A stretch of DNA of 64,000 nucleotides from an uncultured Gammaproteobacteria bacterium. Lineage in GTDB: Bacteria > Pseudomonadota > Gammaproteobacteria > Arenicellales > JAANXG01. Positions within the stretch are counted from its first letter, which is position 1. Each line of letters starts with the position of its first letter. The notes under the pieces were generated by a model. That model saw only the letters and a list, made by a program, of their open reading frames with translations, was not told the DNA's origin and ran no database searches. Below are positions 1 to 8,511 of the stretch, piece by piece. The translations under genes and the position numbers were made by a program. Location: assembly GCA_947258785.1 (NCBI GenBank), contig CAMYJT010000011.1, positions 104,001-168,000 on the forward strand, in the 5' to 3' direction.

Positions 1-206
1 ATTACCTGCCCAACGGCCGGTTCATCGACCGCATGCCCAGCGGTACGGGATGGCAGGTTTCGCTGCTCGGGCTGTTGAGTGTCGGCGTGGCCTGGGAGGA
101 GGGGTTCGAAATCAACATCCTCGGACTCTGTGCGGGGATAGATTTCAACGACCTTGGCGTACGCCTGCCCGGCATCGGGCGGCTCACGGTGTCTGCCCCG
201 GGTTAA
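1..206 (+). CDS. C-terminal end of an unidentified protein (5' partial)
   Basis: An open frame enters from the left edge (codons in phase with position 3) and ends at TAA 204-206. It encodes the last 67 or so residues of a protein, finishing LPGIGRLTVSAPG. The segment is moderately hydrophobic and has no motif I recognise. It runs toward the DUF2889 gene on the opposite strand, with a repeat element between them. I cannot assign a function. It is read as coding because the frame is uninterrupted and ends just before the repeat begins. Confidence 0.45.
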   Translation, partial: YLPNGRFIDRMPSGTGWQVSLLGLLSVGVAWEEGFEINILGLCAGIDFNDLGVRLPGIGRLTVSAPG

Positions 207-460
207 CCTGCATATTGCACCAAGGCGGCGAAATAATGGTGTATCAACTTGATTGTGTACAATGATTCGGTCTTAGTTGATTCGTACAGTTTGTGCTTCT
301 GCAATCGCCTATCCCGGCGCTGGCTCGGTCTCGAACGCCTGGACTCGCGCTTCACTCAATCCATCGCTGCGGCGATGCATTTCGTTCCAGCGCGGCGGCC
401 TCACCACCCGGCCCCTTCGCCATCATCCGGAATCCCTGGCGCAATATCCGGGCTACTCGG
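207..460. repeat. Intergenic repeat element, copy A (longest copy with both ends)
   Basis: The element fills the gap between two convergent genes. Its left end (209-228) contains ATATTGCACCAAGG. Its right end (441-455) reads GCAATATCCGGGCTA, and the reverse complement of that end resembles the left end, so the element has terminal inverted repeats. An internal stretch (242-355) aligns with 28462-28580, sharing TATCAACTTGAT, a match around TCTCGAACGCCTG and GCGCTTCACT. The internal 15-mer CGCCTATCCCGGCGC (305-319) recurs at 63236-63250. No ORF of recognisable type lies inside, which fits a decayed MITE-like element. Confidence 0.55.
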
Positions 461-476
461 CCGACGCGTAGCGGAC

Positions 477-1058
477 TCACTTGTCGCCGGTGCCCGCAGC
501 AGTGGCGGAATTATGAAACGCCGGCCACAAGCGTTTGACGACGTCGCTGTCCGCGGCGTAAGCGTGGCAGGTGCCGATCAGCAGCGGACGGTCGGCCGGG
601 CTGCTGTTTGGCTTTAAGTGCCTGCGCGCCTTGATGGGGTAGATGGTCTGAAACGCCGTGGTGGCGATGGGGCCCAGCATTTCGCGCAAATGGGTACAGC
701 CATGTACCCCGCCTACCAGAGCGTGGACGGCCTTGCGCCAACCCGACTTGATCTGTGTCCCCTTCAGCCGCTCGAAATTGGGCGTGATCGCCGGGCATAT
801 CCGGTACGGGCTGTGTTCGGTCACCGCTTCTGCGTCCCGGATCACCAATTCGTCGTCGACCGTCAGCCGCAGCCACATCTCGTGCACCGGTTCGCCGGCC
901 TTGACCTGGCCGCGGTCGTGATTCGGGAAGTCATAGGTCTTAGTATCGACCAGGTGGCCCTCGATGTCCCACAGACCGTCGTCGCGACGGTACCCGGAAC
1001 AGGTGATGCGCCGTGTGTGAATGGGATCACGATCGGCTGTCGGTTTGGATAACGGCAT
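477..1058 (-). CDS. DUF2889 family protein
   Basis: A 193-residue protein. It opens with RRITCSGYRRDDGLWDIEGH, then has VHEMWLRLTVDD, a central GGVHGCTHLREML segment and IATTAFQTIYP. These are the hallmarks of the DUF2889 family as I know it. No signal peptide or membrane segment is visible. The ATG at 1058 has a GAAGGA Shine-Dalgarno about 7 nt upstream. The gene lies immediately downstream of the acyl-CoA synthetase on the same strand (28 nt gap), so the two may be cotranscribed. DUF2889 genes are often found beside acyl-CoA metabolism genes, but the biochemical role is unknown. Confidence 0.85.
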   Translation of the reverse strand: MPLSKPTADRDPIHTRRITCSGYRRDDGLWDIEGHLVDTKTYDFPNHDRGQVKAGEPVHEMWLRLTVDDELVIRDAEAVTEHSPYRICPAITPNFERLKGTQIKSGWRKAVHALVGGVHGCTHLREMLGPIATTAFQTIYPIKARRHLKPNSSPADRPLLIGTCHAYAADSDVVKRLWPAFHNSATAAGTGDK

Positions 1059-1086
1059 GACACATCCTTCTGTAGCGTGGCGGTGG

Positions 1087-2742
1087 TTAATTCAAGCTCC
1101 CCAGTTCGTTGGCGCGCTCGCGTAGCTTGAATTTTTGGATCTTTCCGGTGGAAGTCTTCGGCAGCTCGCCGAAAACCACCGAGCGCGGGCATTTGTAGTG
1201 GGCCAGATAGTCACGGCAAAACTCGATCAACTCCTGTTCACTCACCGCGCCGGCGCTCGCTTTGACGGTCACGAAAGCGCACGGAGTCTCGCCCCACTTG
1301 TGGTCCGGCCGCGCCACCACGGCGGCCGCCTCCACCGCGGGATGTCCGTACAATACGTCCTCCACCTCAATGGAAGAGATGTTTTCGCCGCCGGAGATGA
1401 TAATGTCCTTGGACCGGTCCTTCAGCTGGATATAACCATCGGGGTGCATCACCCCCAGATCTCCGGAGTGAAACCACCCCCCGGCCAGGGATTCAACGGT
1501 GGCGGTGTGATTTTTCAGATAGCCCTTCATGACAATGTTGCCTTTGAACATCACCTCGCCGATGGTCTCGGCATCGGACGGTACGGGGGTCATTGTCTCC
1601 GGATCGATGACGTCGAGATCCTCGAGGACGTGATACGGGACGCCCTGACGGGACTTCTGCAGCGACTTGTCGTCCATCGGCAAGGCGTCCCATTCCGACT
1701 TCCACGCGCACATCACGGCCGGTCCGTAGGTTTCGGTGAGGCCATACACGTGGGTCACCTGGAATCCGGCCTTTTCGATACCCGCGAGGACCGACGCCGG
1801 CGGTGGCGCCGCCGCGGTCATGATGTTCACCTCATGGTCGAACCTGCGGCGCTCGTGTTCCTCTGCATTGATCACCATGCTGAGCACGATCGGGGCGCCG
1901 CAGAAATGGCTGACGCGGTGTGTGGCGATTGCATCGTAGATGTTGGCCCCGGTGACTTTGCGCAGACAGATGCTGGTGCCGGCCAGTGCGGCCAGGGTCC
2001 ACGGGAAGCACCAGCCGTTGCAATGAAACATCGGCAGAGTCCACAAATAGACCGGGTGATGACCCATGTTCCAGCCAATTGCATTGGACAGGGCGTTCAG
2101 GTAGGCGCCGCGATGGTGATAGACCACGCCCTTCGGATTGCCGGTGGTGCCGGAAGTATAGTTGAGCGAAATAGCCTGCCACTCGTCCTTGGGCAACCGC
2201 CATTCGAAGTGGTGGTCGCCGGTGTCCAGGAACTCTTCGTAACTCATCTCGCCCAATCGTTCGCCTTCGAGCACCAAGGGATCGTCGATATCGATCACCA
2301 ACGGTGGCTGCTCGACTTGAGCCAAGGCCTCGGCGACGGTGGAGGAAAACTCCTGATCGGTGATCAGCACCTTCGCCTCGCCGTGTTTCAGGATAAACGC
2401 GATGGCCGCCGCGTCGAGCCGGGAGTTGATCGTATTGAGCACCGCGCCGGACATCGGGACGCCGAAATGCGCCTCGTAGATGGCCGGCACGTTGGCCGCG
2501 ATGACGGCGACAGTGTCCCCGGGGCCGACACCGCGCCGCTGCAGCGCGGATCCCAGGCACCGGCAACGGTGGTAAACCTGCGACCAGGTGAACCGCCGTT
2601 CGCCGTGTATGACGGCGGCGTAGTCGGGATAGACCAAGGCGCTGCGCTTGATGAGACTCAATGGCGACAGGGGCGTGTAATTGGCGGGTGTGGCGTCAAG
2701 TCCGCTGGCGTAAGGACCCACATCGATGGCTGGTGTGCTCAC
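1087..2742 (-). CDS. AMP-dependent acyl-CoA synthetase (AlkK/medium-chain type)
   Basis: Activates a carboxylic acid to its CoA thioester through an acyl-adenylate. The adenylate-forming core motifs are all present: P-loop YTSGTTGNPKG, the A5 motif YGLTETYGP, GWFHSGDLGV and DRSKDIIISGGENISSIEVE, and the C-terminal catalytic lysine in LPKTSTGKIQK. The overall pattern (LPMFHCNGWCFPW) is that of AlkK-like medium-chain acyl-CoA synthetases. A longer frame starts at 2820, but GTG 2742 is preferred because GGAG lies 7 nt upstream and the encoded start STPAIDVGPYASGLD fits the family. The length is then 551 residues. It is divergent from the MaoC gene, and the two may share a promoter region. Confidence 0.9.
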   Translation of the reverse strand: MSTPAIDVGPYASGLDATPANYTPLSPLSLIKRSALVYPDYAAVIHGERRFTWSQVYHRCRCLGSALQRRGVGPGDTVAVIAANVPAIYEAHFGVPMSGAVLNTINSRLDAAAIAFILKHGEAKVLITDQEFSSTVAEALAQVEQPPLVIDIDDPLVLEGERLGEMSYEEFLDTGDHHFEWRLPKDEWQAISLNYTSGTTGNPKGVVYHHRGAYLNALSNAIGWNMGHHPVYLWTLPMFHCNGWCFPWTLAALAGTSICLRKVTGANIYDAIATHRVSHFCGAPIVLSMVINAEEHERRRFDHEVNIMTAAAPPPASVLAGIEKAGFQVTHVYGLTETYGPAVMCAWKSEWDALPMDDKSLQKSRQGVPYHVLEDLDVIDPETMTPVPSDAETIGEVMFKGNIVMKGYLKNHTATVESLAGGWFHSGDLGVMHPDGYIQLKDRSKDIIISGGENISSIEVEDVLYGHPAVEAAAVVARPDHKWGETPCAFVTVKASAGAVSEQELIEFCRDYLAHYKCPRSVVFGELPKTSTGKIQKFKLRERANELGSLN

Positions 2743-2797
2743 ATTGCTGCTCCGCGCGATATTTTGGGATGATTTTTTAGGCACATACCGTACCATT

Positions 2798-2809
2798 GAC
2801 CTATCGGTC
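2798..2809. promoter_or_regulatory. Candidate operator between divergent fatty-acid genes
   Basis: GACC-TATC-GGTC is an imperfect palindrome in the 92-nt gap between the acyl-CoA synthetase and MaoC starts. Its position suits a TetR-type repressor site controlling both genes. No regulator gene is nearby and the arms are short, so this is weak. Confidence 0.25.
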
Positions 2810-2834
2810 GGGAAAGGCACCTGCGGGGGAGTCG

Positions 2835-3317
2835 ATGGAGAACGCGGATTTTGCCCAACAGCATGGCTATTACCTGGAAGACCTCACAGTGGGTATGCGG
2901 GCGGTCTTCGCCAAGACCATTACTGACGCGGACCTGGTGATGTATGCCGGGGTCTCTGGTGACACTAATCCCCTGCATCTCAACGAGGAATTTGCGGCGC
3001 GGACGCGCTTCAAAGGCCGCATTGTCCACGGGATGCTGACAGCGAGCCTGCTGTCGACCCTGGTGGGAACCCGCTTACCGGGCCCGGGAGGGGCGTATCT
3101 CAGCCAGGAGCTGAAGTTCGTCCAAGCGGTGCGGGTGGGCGACACGGTCACCGCGGAGATGACGGTGGTCGAGATCGACGAACGCAGACAGAGAATCCAC
3201 CTGGACACCGCCTGCCGCGTGGATGGACACGTGGTGGTCGGTGGGCACGCGGTCGTCTGGGTCCCCCGCCGGTCAGCCGGAGCCGGGGACAACGGCGGCG
3301 CGCGGCGAGATGCCTGA
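2835..3317 (+). CDS. MaoC-like (R)-specific enoyl-CoA hydratase
   Basis: A 160-residue hot-dog-fold hydratase. The diagnostic segment TDADLVMYAGVSGDTNPLHLNEEFA contains the catalytic Asp/His pair of the (R)-hydratase motif, followed by FKGRIVHGMLTASLLSTLVG. Such proteins hydrate trans-2-enoyl-CoA to (R)-3-hydroxyacyl-CoA. ATG 2835 has a GGGGGAG ribosome-binding site ending 3 to 4 nt upstream, and the longer frame from 2796 lacks one. It is divergent from an acyl-CoA synthetase and lies 24 nt upstream of glucokinase. The exact substrate is unknown. Confidence 0.88.
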   Translation: MENADFAQQHGYYLEDLTVGMRAVFAKTITDADLVMYAGVSGDTNPLHLNEEFAARTRFKGRIVHGMLTASLLSTLVGTRLPGPGGAYLSQELKFVQAVRVGDTVTAEMTVVEIDERRQRIHLDTACRVDGHVVVGGHAVVWVPRRSAGAGDNGGARRDA

Positions 3318-3341
3318 GAGCCGTATCGAGGGGGCTCGCGG

Positions 3342-4337
3342 GTGATAGTTCTGGCCGGAGATGTGGGCGGCTCGTCATCGCGCCTGGTATTGTCCCGGGT
3401 GGAGACGGGCGAGCACGGTCTGTACGAGCGCAGGTACGACAACCGGGCGTGGACGGGATTCTCGTTGATGCTGAAGGATTTCTTGTCGCGGCTGCGTGAG
3501 CGCAGCCTGCCGGTGCCGGAACGCGCCTGTTTTGGTGCCGCAGGTCCCGTTGAAAAGCGCCGCTGCCAGCTCACCAACCTGCCCTGGACACTCGATGCCA
3601 ACGAGCTCTCCTATCTGCTGGGGGATATTCCTGTGCACCTGGTCAACGACTTCGTGGCATTGGGCCACGCCATCCCGGTGCTGACCGCCGAGGAATACGA
3701 CGAGTTGCACGCGGGTAATGAACGTCGTCAAGGGGTAAAGGGCATCGTCGGTGCGGGGACCGGGCTGGGCCACGGCATCTTGGTCTGGCGCGGTACCGGT
3801 TACCGGCCTTTGGCGACCGAGGGCGGACATGCTGGTTTTGCACCTAGCTCCGCCGTTCAGGTTGAATTGTTGTCCTACCTGTTGCAGATCCACACCGTGG
3901 TCACCATCGAAGACGTGCTCTCAGGGCCCGGTTTGGTTAATATCCACCGCTTTGTGCACGAGCGTCGCCGGTCCGGGTCCACGGTGGGGCGGTCGGGCGT
4001 GGTCTTGGTCACCGACGATGCCGCGACAATCAGCCGGTCGGGCCTGCAAGGACACGACGCCATTACCCGCGAGGCGGTCGAGATATTCGTGGAGATCTAC
4101 GGCACCCATGTCCGCGACTTCAGCCTGACCTGCCTGCCGTTTGGTGGGTTGTATATCGCCGGTGGAATCGCGCCACAGCTGCTGAGGCGCGACCCGATGC
4201 GCAGGCGTTTCCTGAAAGCGTGTGCGGGTCGTGGGAAGATGATCCGGTTACTGCAACGCATACCGGTACGACTGGTCACCAACGAACGGGTCGGCCTGCG
4301 CGGTGCGGCGTTGGCCGCCGCTGCCTTCGACCACTGA
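3342..4337 (+). CDS. glk: Glucokinase (Glk, COG0837 type)
   Basis: Phosphorylates glucose to glucose 6-phosphate in the cytoplasm. Visible motifs are the ATP-binding phosphate 1 loop DVGGSSSRL at the N-terminus, FGAAGPV, LTNLPW, VNDFVALG with the catalytic Asp, GAGTGLGHG, and the sugar-binding EGGHAGFAP, then LSGPGLVNIH. Its 331 residues are near the normal size of bacterial Glk. The start is GTG 3342. It sits at the head of the glycogen island, where it would feed free glucose released by MalQ and amylolytic enzymes back into sugar phosphates. Confidence 0.92.
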   Translation: MIVLAGDVGGSSSRLVLSRVETGEHGLYERRYDNRAWTGFSLMLKDFLSRLRERSLPVPERACFGAAGPVEKRRCQLTNLPWTLDANELSYLLGDIPVHLVNDFVALGHAIPVLTAEEYDELHAGNERRQGVKGIVGAGTGLGHGILVWRGTGYRPLATEGGHAGFAPSSAVQVELLSYLLQIHTVVTIEDVLSGPGLVNIHRFVHERRRSGSTVGRSGVVLVTDDAATISRSGLQGHDAITREAVEIFVEIYGTHVRDFSLTCLPFGGLYIAGGIAPQLLRRDPMRRRFLKACAGRGKMIRLLQRIPVRLVTNERVGLRGAALAAAAFDH

Positions 4338-4398
4338 GGGCAGATCGGGCGGGCCAAATGTTTGTTATCAACATGTCATTCAGGTACGACGGAAGTTT

Positions 4399-6948
4399 AT
4401 GACTGGTAAGCTGTACTCTCTCGAAGTTCAACCGAACATCCCCGATGCCCTGAGTCGTCTGGAGGATCTGGCCAACGACATCTATTACAGTTGGGAGCGG
4501 CACGTGCGGGGATTGTTCTTGCGCCTTGACCGTGAGTTGTGGGAGGAGTGCGGCCACAATCCGAAGTTGTTTCTGCGGCGGGTGTCGCAGGATCGACTGG
4601 AAGAGGTGATTAACGATCGGATCTTCATGAGGGACTACAATCGCACACTGGCGAACTACGACACCTATCGCGAGGTGTCCCTAGACGCCAGTCTGGCGGA
4701 ACAATTCGATTCCGGAACTGATCTCGTTGTTTATTTCTGCGCGGAGTTCGGTTTTCACGAGAGCCTGCCGATTTACTCCGGGGGCCTGGGCATTCTGGCC
4801 GGCGATCACTGTAAGGCGGCCAGCGACATGGGCCTCCCGTTCGTCGGTGTGGGCATCTTGTACCGCCAGGGGTACTTCACCCAGACCATCGACGGCGCGG
4901 GAAATCAGGAGTCCCACTATCTGCCCCACGCCTTTGAAGACCTGCCGGTCTCACCAGCGGTTAACGCCGCCGGCGATGAGATCCGCGTCGCGGTCGAGAT
5001 GGCGGGGCGGAAGGTGATGCTGCGGGTCTGGCAGCTCAAAGCGGGCCGCATCCGGGTTTACCTGTTGGACAGTGACCTGCCGGACAACAGCAAGGCGGAC
5101 CGGGCGATTACCTATCAGCTTTACGGCGGCGACCGGGACATGCGGATTCAGCAGGAGATCGTTCTCGGCATCGGGGGTGTTCGGGCCCTGAGGTCCCTGG
5201 GCCTCGAGCCGACCGTCTGGCACATCAACGAGGGCCATTCCGCGTTTCAGATCCTTGAGCGATGCCGTGCCCTGGTCGCGGACGGCCTCGAGTTTCCCGC
5301 GGCCATCGAGCTGGTGGCCGCCAACACGGTCTTCACCACCCACACGCCGGTGTCCGCGGGACACGACAAATTCAGCCACGATATGATCCTGCACTACTTC
5401 CAGGACTACACCAAAGACGTCGGTGTGACCGCGGAAAACTTCCTCGCACTTGGCGCCAACGAGGCCGCCGTGGAGTTCAACCTGACGTCGCTGGCGCTGC
5501 GCGGATCGCGGCACCACAACGGAGTGAGCCGCATTCACGGTGGTGTGACATCTGAACTCGAGCGGTACGTGTGGCCGCAGATTCCGCCACCAGAGAATCC
5601 AATCGGTTTCGTGACGAACGGTGTACACACGACCACGTTTCTGGCACACCCATGGCTCAGTCTCTTCGACATGGAATTCGGTCCGGAATGGCGTAATCAG
5701 TTGCGGAATGAGCGTTTCTGGAATCGCGTTCTGAGCATTCCGGACACCAGCTACTGGAGCACGCGTCTGTCGCTGAAACGGCTGCTCATGGACGAGGTGC
5801 GCCGCAACGTTCGGCTCCGGGCGCTGCGGCTTGGTTTCAGCGAAGCCCGCTCCAAGCGGCAGACCGCGGTGCTCGACAGCGACAAAGACGTGTTGATTGT
5901 GGGCTTTGGCCGCCGTTTCGCCACCTACAAGCGTGCCACACTGTTATTCCACGATGCCGAGCGCCTGGCGCGGCTACTCAACGATCCCCAGCGGCCGGTA
6001 GTGCTGATCTTCTCCGGTAAGGCGCACCCCGACGATCAGCCCGGTCAGGAGCTGATCCGAGTTATCTACCAGTACTCCGAGCGGCCCGAGTTCGTGGGCC
6101 GGATCATGTTGCTGGAGGGTTATGATCTGGCGTTGGCCCGCAAGCTGGTGTCCGGGGTCGATGTCTGGCTCAACACACCGGAGTACCCCCTGGAGGCTTG
6201 CGGAACGTCTGGACAGAAAGCGGGCATCAATGGGGTCGCAAACCTGAGCATCCTGGACGGATGGTGGCCGGAGGGCTACGACGGCAGTAATGGCTGGGCG
6301 ATACCGTCACACAGCTACGAACCGAACGCCGAGGCACGTAAGCGGCTGGAGGCCACGGAGATTTTCGATGTCCTGGAGCAGGAGGTAGTGCCGAAGTATT
6401 TTCACGATCGGCAGCGGGGATATCCGGCGGAGTGGATCGAATTGTCGAAGAACGCCATGCTCACGACCATTCCGCGCTTCAATTCGTCGCGTATGGTGAT
6501 GGATTACGTCGATCAGTACTACGTGCCGGCAAGACAGGCTTTTGTGCGTCTGAGTGGGCAGGGCTGCCAGGGAGCAAAACAGCTGGCCGCGTGGAAGTCG
6601 CGGGTCCTTGCCGCCTGGCCGGGGATAAAAATTCGCCGCATCGACGATCCCAGGCTCAGCGTCAAGCAGGGCGATACCGTGTCGATTCAAGTGGCGGTTC
6701 GATTGAACGGGCTCGACGCCGGGGACGTCATCGTGGAGTGCCTGATCGGCAAGGACTCCGGCGAGGGCGACCGCAGTCGGATCGCTTGCTACCGGTTAAT
6801 GCCACAGGCGGTGGAGGGATCCGAGCAGATCTATCACACGGACCTCGAGGCCATGGTAGCGGGGCTGCAGCATTACCAGATCAGACTCTATCCCTACCAC
6901 ACGCTGTTGAGTCATCCTTTCGAGGTCGGTCGCATGCTGTGGTTGTGA
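4399..6948 (+). CDS. glgP: Alpha-glucan phosphorylase (GT35)
   Basis: Releases glucose 1-phosphate from glycogen or maltodextrin by phosphorolysis. It belongs to the shorter alpha-glucan phosphorylase type (TIGR02094-like). N-terminal YYSWERHVRGLFLRLD and GFHESLPIYSGGLGILAGDHCKAASD are typical. The pyridoxal-phosphate lysine lies in EACGTSGQKAGINGVANLS, followed by LDGWWPEGYDG. The length is 849 residues from ATG 4399 (GGAAG 4 nt upstream), and a beta-rich C-terminal domain follows the catalytic part at about residue 740. A longer frame from 4303 overlaps the glucokinase end and is not favoured. The spacing suggests an operon with glk. Confidence 0.92.
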   Translation: MTGKLYSLEVQPNIPDALSRLEDLANDIYYSWERHVRGLFLRLDRELWEECGHNPKLFLRRVSQDRLEEVINDRIFMRDYNRTLANYDTYREVSLDASLAEQFDSGTDLVVYFCAEFGFHESLPIYSGGLGILAGDHCKAASDMGLPFVGVGILYRQGYFTQTIDGAGNQESHYLPHAFEDLPVSPAVNAAGDEIRVAVEMAGRKVMLRVWQLKAGRIRVYLLDSDLPDNSKADRAITYQLYGGDRDMRIQQEIVLGIGGVRALRSLGLEPTVWHINEGHSAFQILERCRALVADGLEFPAAIELVAANTVFTTHTPVSAGHDKFSHDMILHYFQDYTKDVGVTAENFLALGANEAAVEFNLTSLALRGSRHHNGVSRIHGGVTSELERYVWPQIPPPENPIGFVTNGVHTTTFLAHPWLSLFDMEFGPEWRNQLRNERFWNRVLSIPDTSYWSTRLSLKRLLMDEVRRNVRLRALRLGFSEARSKRQTAVLDSDKDVLIVGFGRRFATYKRATLLFHDAERLARLLNDPQRPVVLIFSGKAHPDDQPGQELIRVIYQYSERPEFVGRIMLLEGYDLALARKLVSGVDVWLNTPEYPLEACGTSGQKAGINGVANLSILDGWWPEGYDGSNGWAIPSHSYEPNAEARKRLEATEIFDVLEQEVVPKYFHDRQRGYPAEWIELSKNAMLTTIPRFNSSRMVMDYVDQYYVPARQAFVRLSGQGCQGAKQLAAWKSRVLAAWPGIKIRRIDDPRLSVKQGDTVSIQVAVRLNGLDAGDVIVECLIGKDSGEGDRSRIACYRLMPQAVEGSEQIYHTDLEAMVAGLQHYQIRLYPYHTLLSHPFEVGRMLWL

Positions 6949-6963
6949 GGCGGCTGCAGGCCG

Positions 6964-8511
6964 TCAATCGGGCTGACGCCCATACAGGCGGACCAGCCGC
7001 TTGAGACGCTCGATGGTGTCCGGCGCACACCATTCCCACCGGAACCGCCAGCGCCAGTTCCCCTCTGCGGTGCCCGGCACGTTCATCCGGTGTTCGCTGC
7101 CCAGACCCAACAGGTCCTGCATTGGCAGCATGGCGAGGGCGGCGACCGAGGAGAGTGCGGCGCGGATCATCGGCCACGGCATGGCCTCCGCATTGTCGCC
7201 CAGGTAATCGGACACGTGCTGGCGCACCTCCGGCGCCAGCGTACGATGCCAGCCGACGGAGGTGTCGTTGTCGTGGGTGCCGGTGTAGACCACGCTGGCG
7301 GCGTTGTGATTGTGCGGCAGGTGTGGATTGTCCGCTTGCCCGGAGAACGCAAACTGCAGCACGCGCATTCCCGGCAGGTCGAAATCCTGCCGCAGCCGGG
7401 TCACCGCCGGAGTGATGTATCCAAGATCCTCGGCCACCAGCGGTAAGGAACCCAGCTGCTCGAGCAGCCTGCGAAACAGCTGCGCACCGGGTGCCTTGAC
7501 CCATTCGCCGTGTTCCGCGGTGGTGCTGGCCGCATTGACCCGCCAGTACGCCTGGAAACCGCGAAAGTGATCCACTCGCAGTAGATCGAACCGCTCCATT
7601 TGGGTGCGGATGCGATCGATCCACCACTGGAAGCCTTCGCTCTGCAGCCGGTCCCAGCGATACAAGGGGTTGCCCCAACGCTGACCCGTTGCTGAAAAGT
7701 AGTCGGGCGGTACACCGGCCACCGCCACAGGCATGCCGTGGTCGTCCAAATCGAAGTACCGCTGGTTGGCCCACACGTCGGCGCTGTCGTGGGCGATAAA
7801 TATCGGCAGATCGCCAAACAGCTGGATGCCTTTACCGCGTGCATAGTCGTGGAGCTGCTGCCACTGCCACGAAAAGACGAACTGCTCGAACTGAAAGAAC
7901 TCGATGCGCGCTCCCAGCGATCGTCGCGCGGAAGCCAAGGCTGCGTCCTCGCGATGAAGCTGATCCGCCGGCCAGTTCCACCACGGCCGGCCCTGGTGCA
8001 CTTCCTTAATCGCCGCGAATAAGGCATGGTCGTTCAGCCAGTGGGCTTGTCGTCGAACGAAGTCGGCGAACTCTGCGCGGTCGTGATCGTCCGCCTGTGC
8101 GTGGAACCGCTGGTGGGCCTGCGCGAGCAGCCAATGCCGACGCGCGTCGGGGCCGCCGGGTGGAGCCCGGTCCTTCAACGCCTGCGTCAGCCAACCCCGA
8201 TCGACCAGCCCGTCGACGCTGATTAACAACGGGTTGCCGGCGTGGGTCGACCAGCCCTGATAGGGCGATCCGAGGTAATCCGTGGGGCAGATGGGCAGCA
8301 TCTGCCAGACGCTGCAGCCGGCGTCCGCCAGCAAATCGATGAAGCGGTTGGCGTCGGGCCCGATTTCTCCGTGGTCCGGCGCGGTGGGCAGGGAGCTGGG
8401 GTGCAGCAGAATGCCCGTGCGGCGGTGGCTGCCCAACACACAGCGCGCCCGTGGCGGGATCGTGCCAAGTCCGTTGTCGTGGTCGATAGTGGCGTTAATG
8501 GTCGTAGTCAC
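6964..8511 (-). CDS. malQ: 4-alpha-glucanotransferase (amylomaltase, GH77)
   Basis: Transfers alpha-1,4-glucan segments between maltodextrins and liberates glucose. GH77 motifs are clear: GILLHPSSLPTA near the N-terminus, GSPYQGWSTHAGNPLLIS, the nucleophile region LLRVDHFRGFQAYW, acid/base VAEDLGYITPAV, and VVYTGTHDNDTSVGW. The length of 515 residues is typical of bacterial MalQ. Translation starts at GTG 8511, directly next to the TGA stop of the GlgC-GH57 gene, so the two are translationally coupled. It converges with glgP, 15 nt away. Confidence 0.93.
   Translation of the reverse strand: MTTTINATIDHDNGLGTIPPRARCVLGSHRRTGILLHPSSLPTAPDHGEIGPDANRFIDLLADAGCSVWQMLPICPTDYLGSPYQGWSTHAGNPLLISVDGLVDRGWLTQALKDRAPPGGPDARRHWLLAQAHQRFHAQADDHDRAEFADFVRRQAHWLNDHALFAAIKEVHQGRPWWNWPADQLHREDAALASARRSLGARIEFFQFEQFVFSWQWQQLHDYARGKGIQLFGDLPIFIAHDSADVWANQRYFDLDDHGMPVAVAGVPPDYFSATGQRWGNPLYRWDRLQSEGFQWWIDRIRTQMERFDLLRVDHFRGFQAYWRVNAASTTAEHGEWVKAPGAQLFRRLLEQLGSLPLVAEDLGYITPAVTRLRQDFDLPGMRVLQFAFSGQADNPHLPHNHNAASVVYTGTHDNDTSVGWHRTLAPEVRQHVSDYLGDNAEAMPWPMIRAALSSVAALAMLPMQDLLGLGSEHRMNVPGTAEGNWRWRFRWEWCAPDTIERLKRLVRLYGRQPD

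Noticed and set aside
1135..2772. A 545-codon open frame on the plus strand opposite the acyl-CoA synthetase
   Set aside because: It is an antisense shadow of a high-GC gene. The peptide has no recognisable domain, and the minus-strand frame contains all the ligase motifs.
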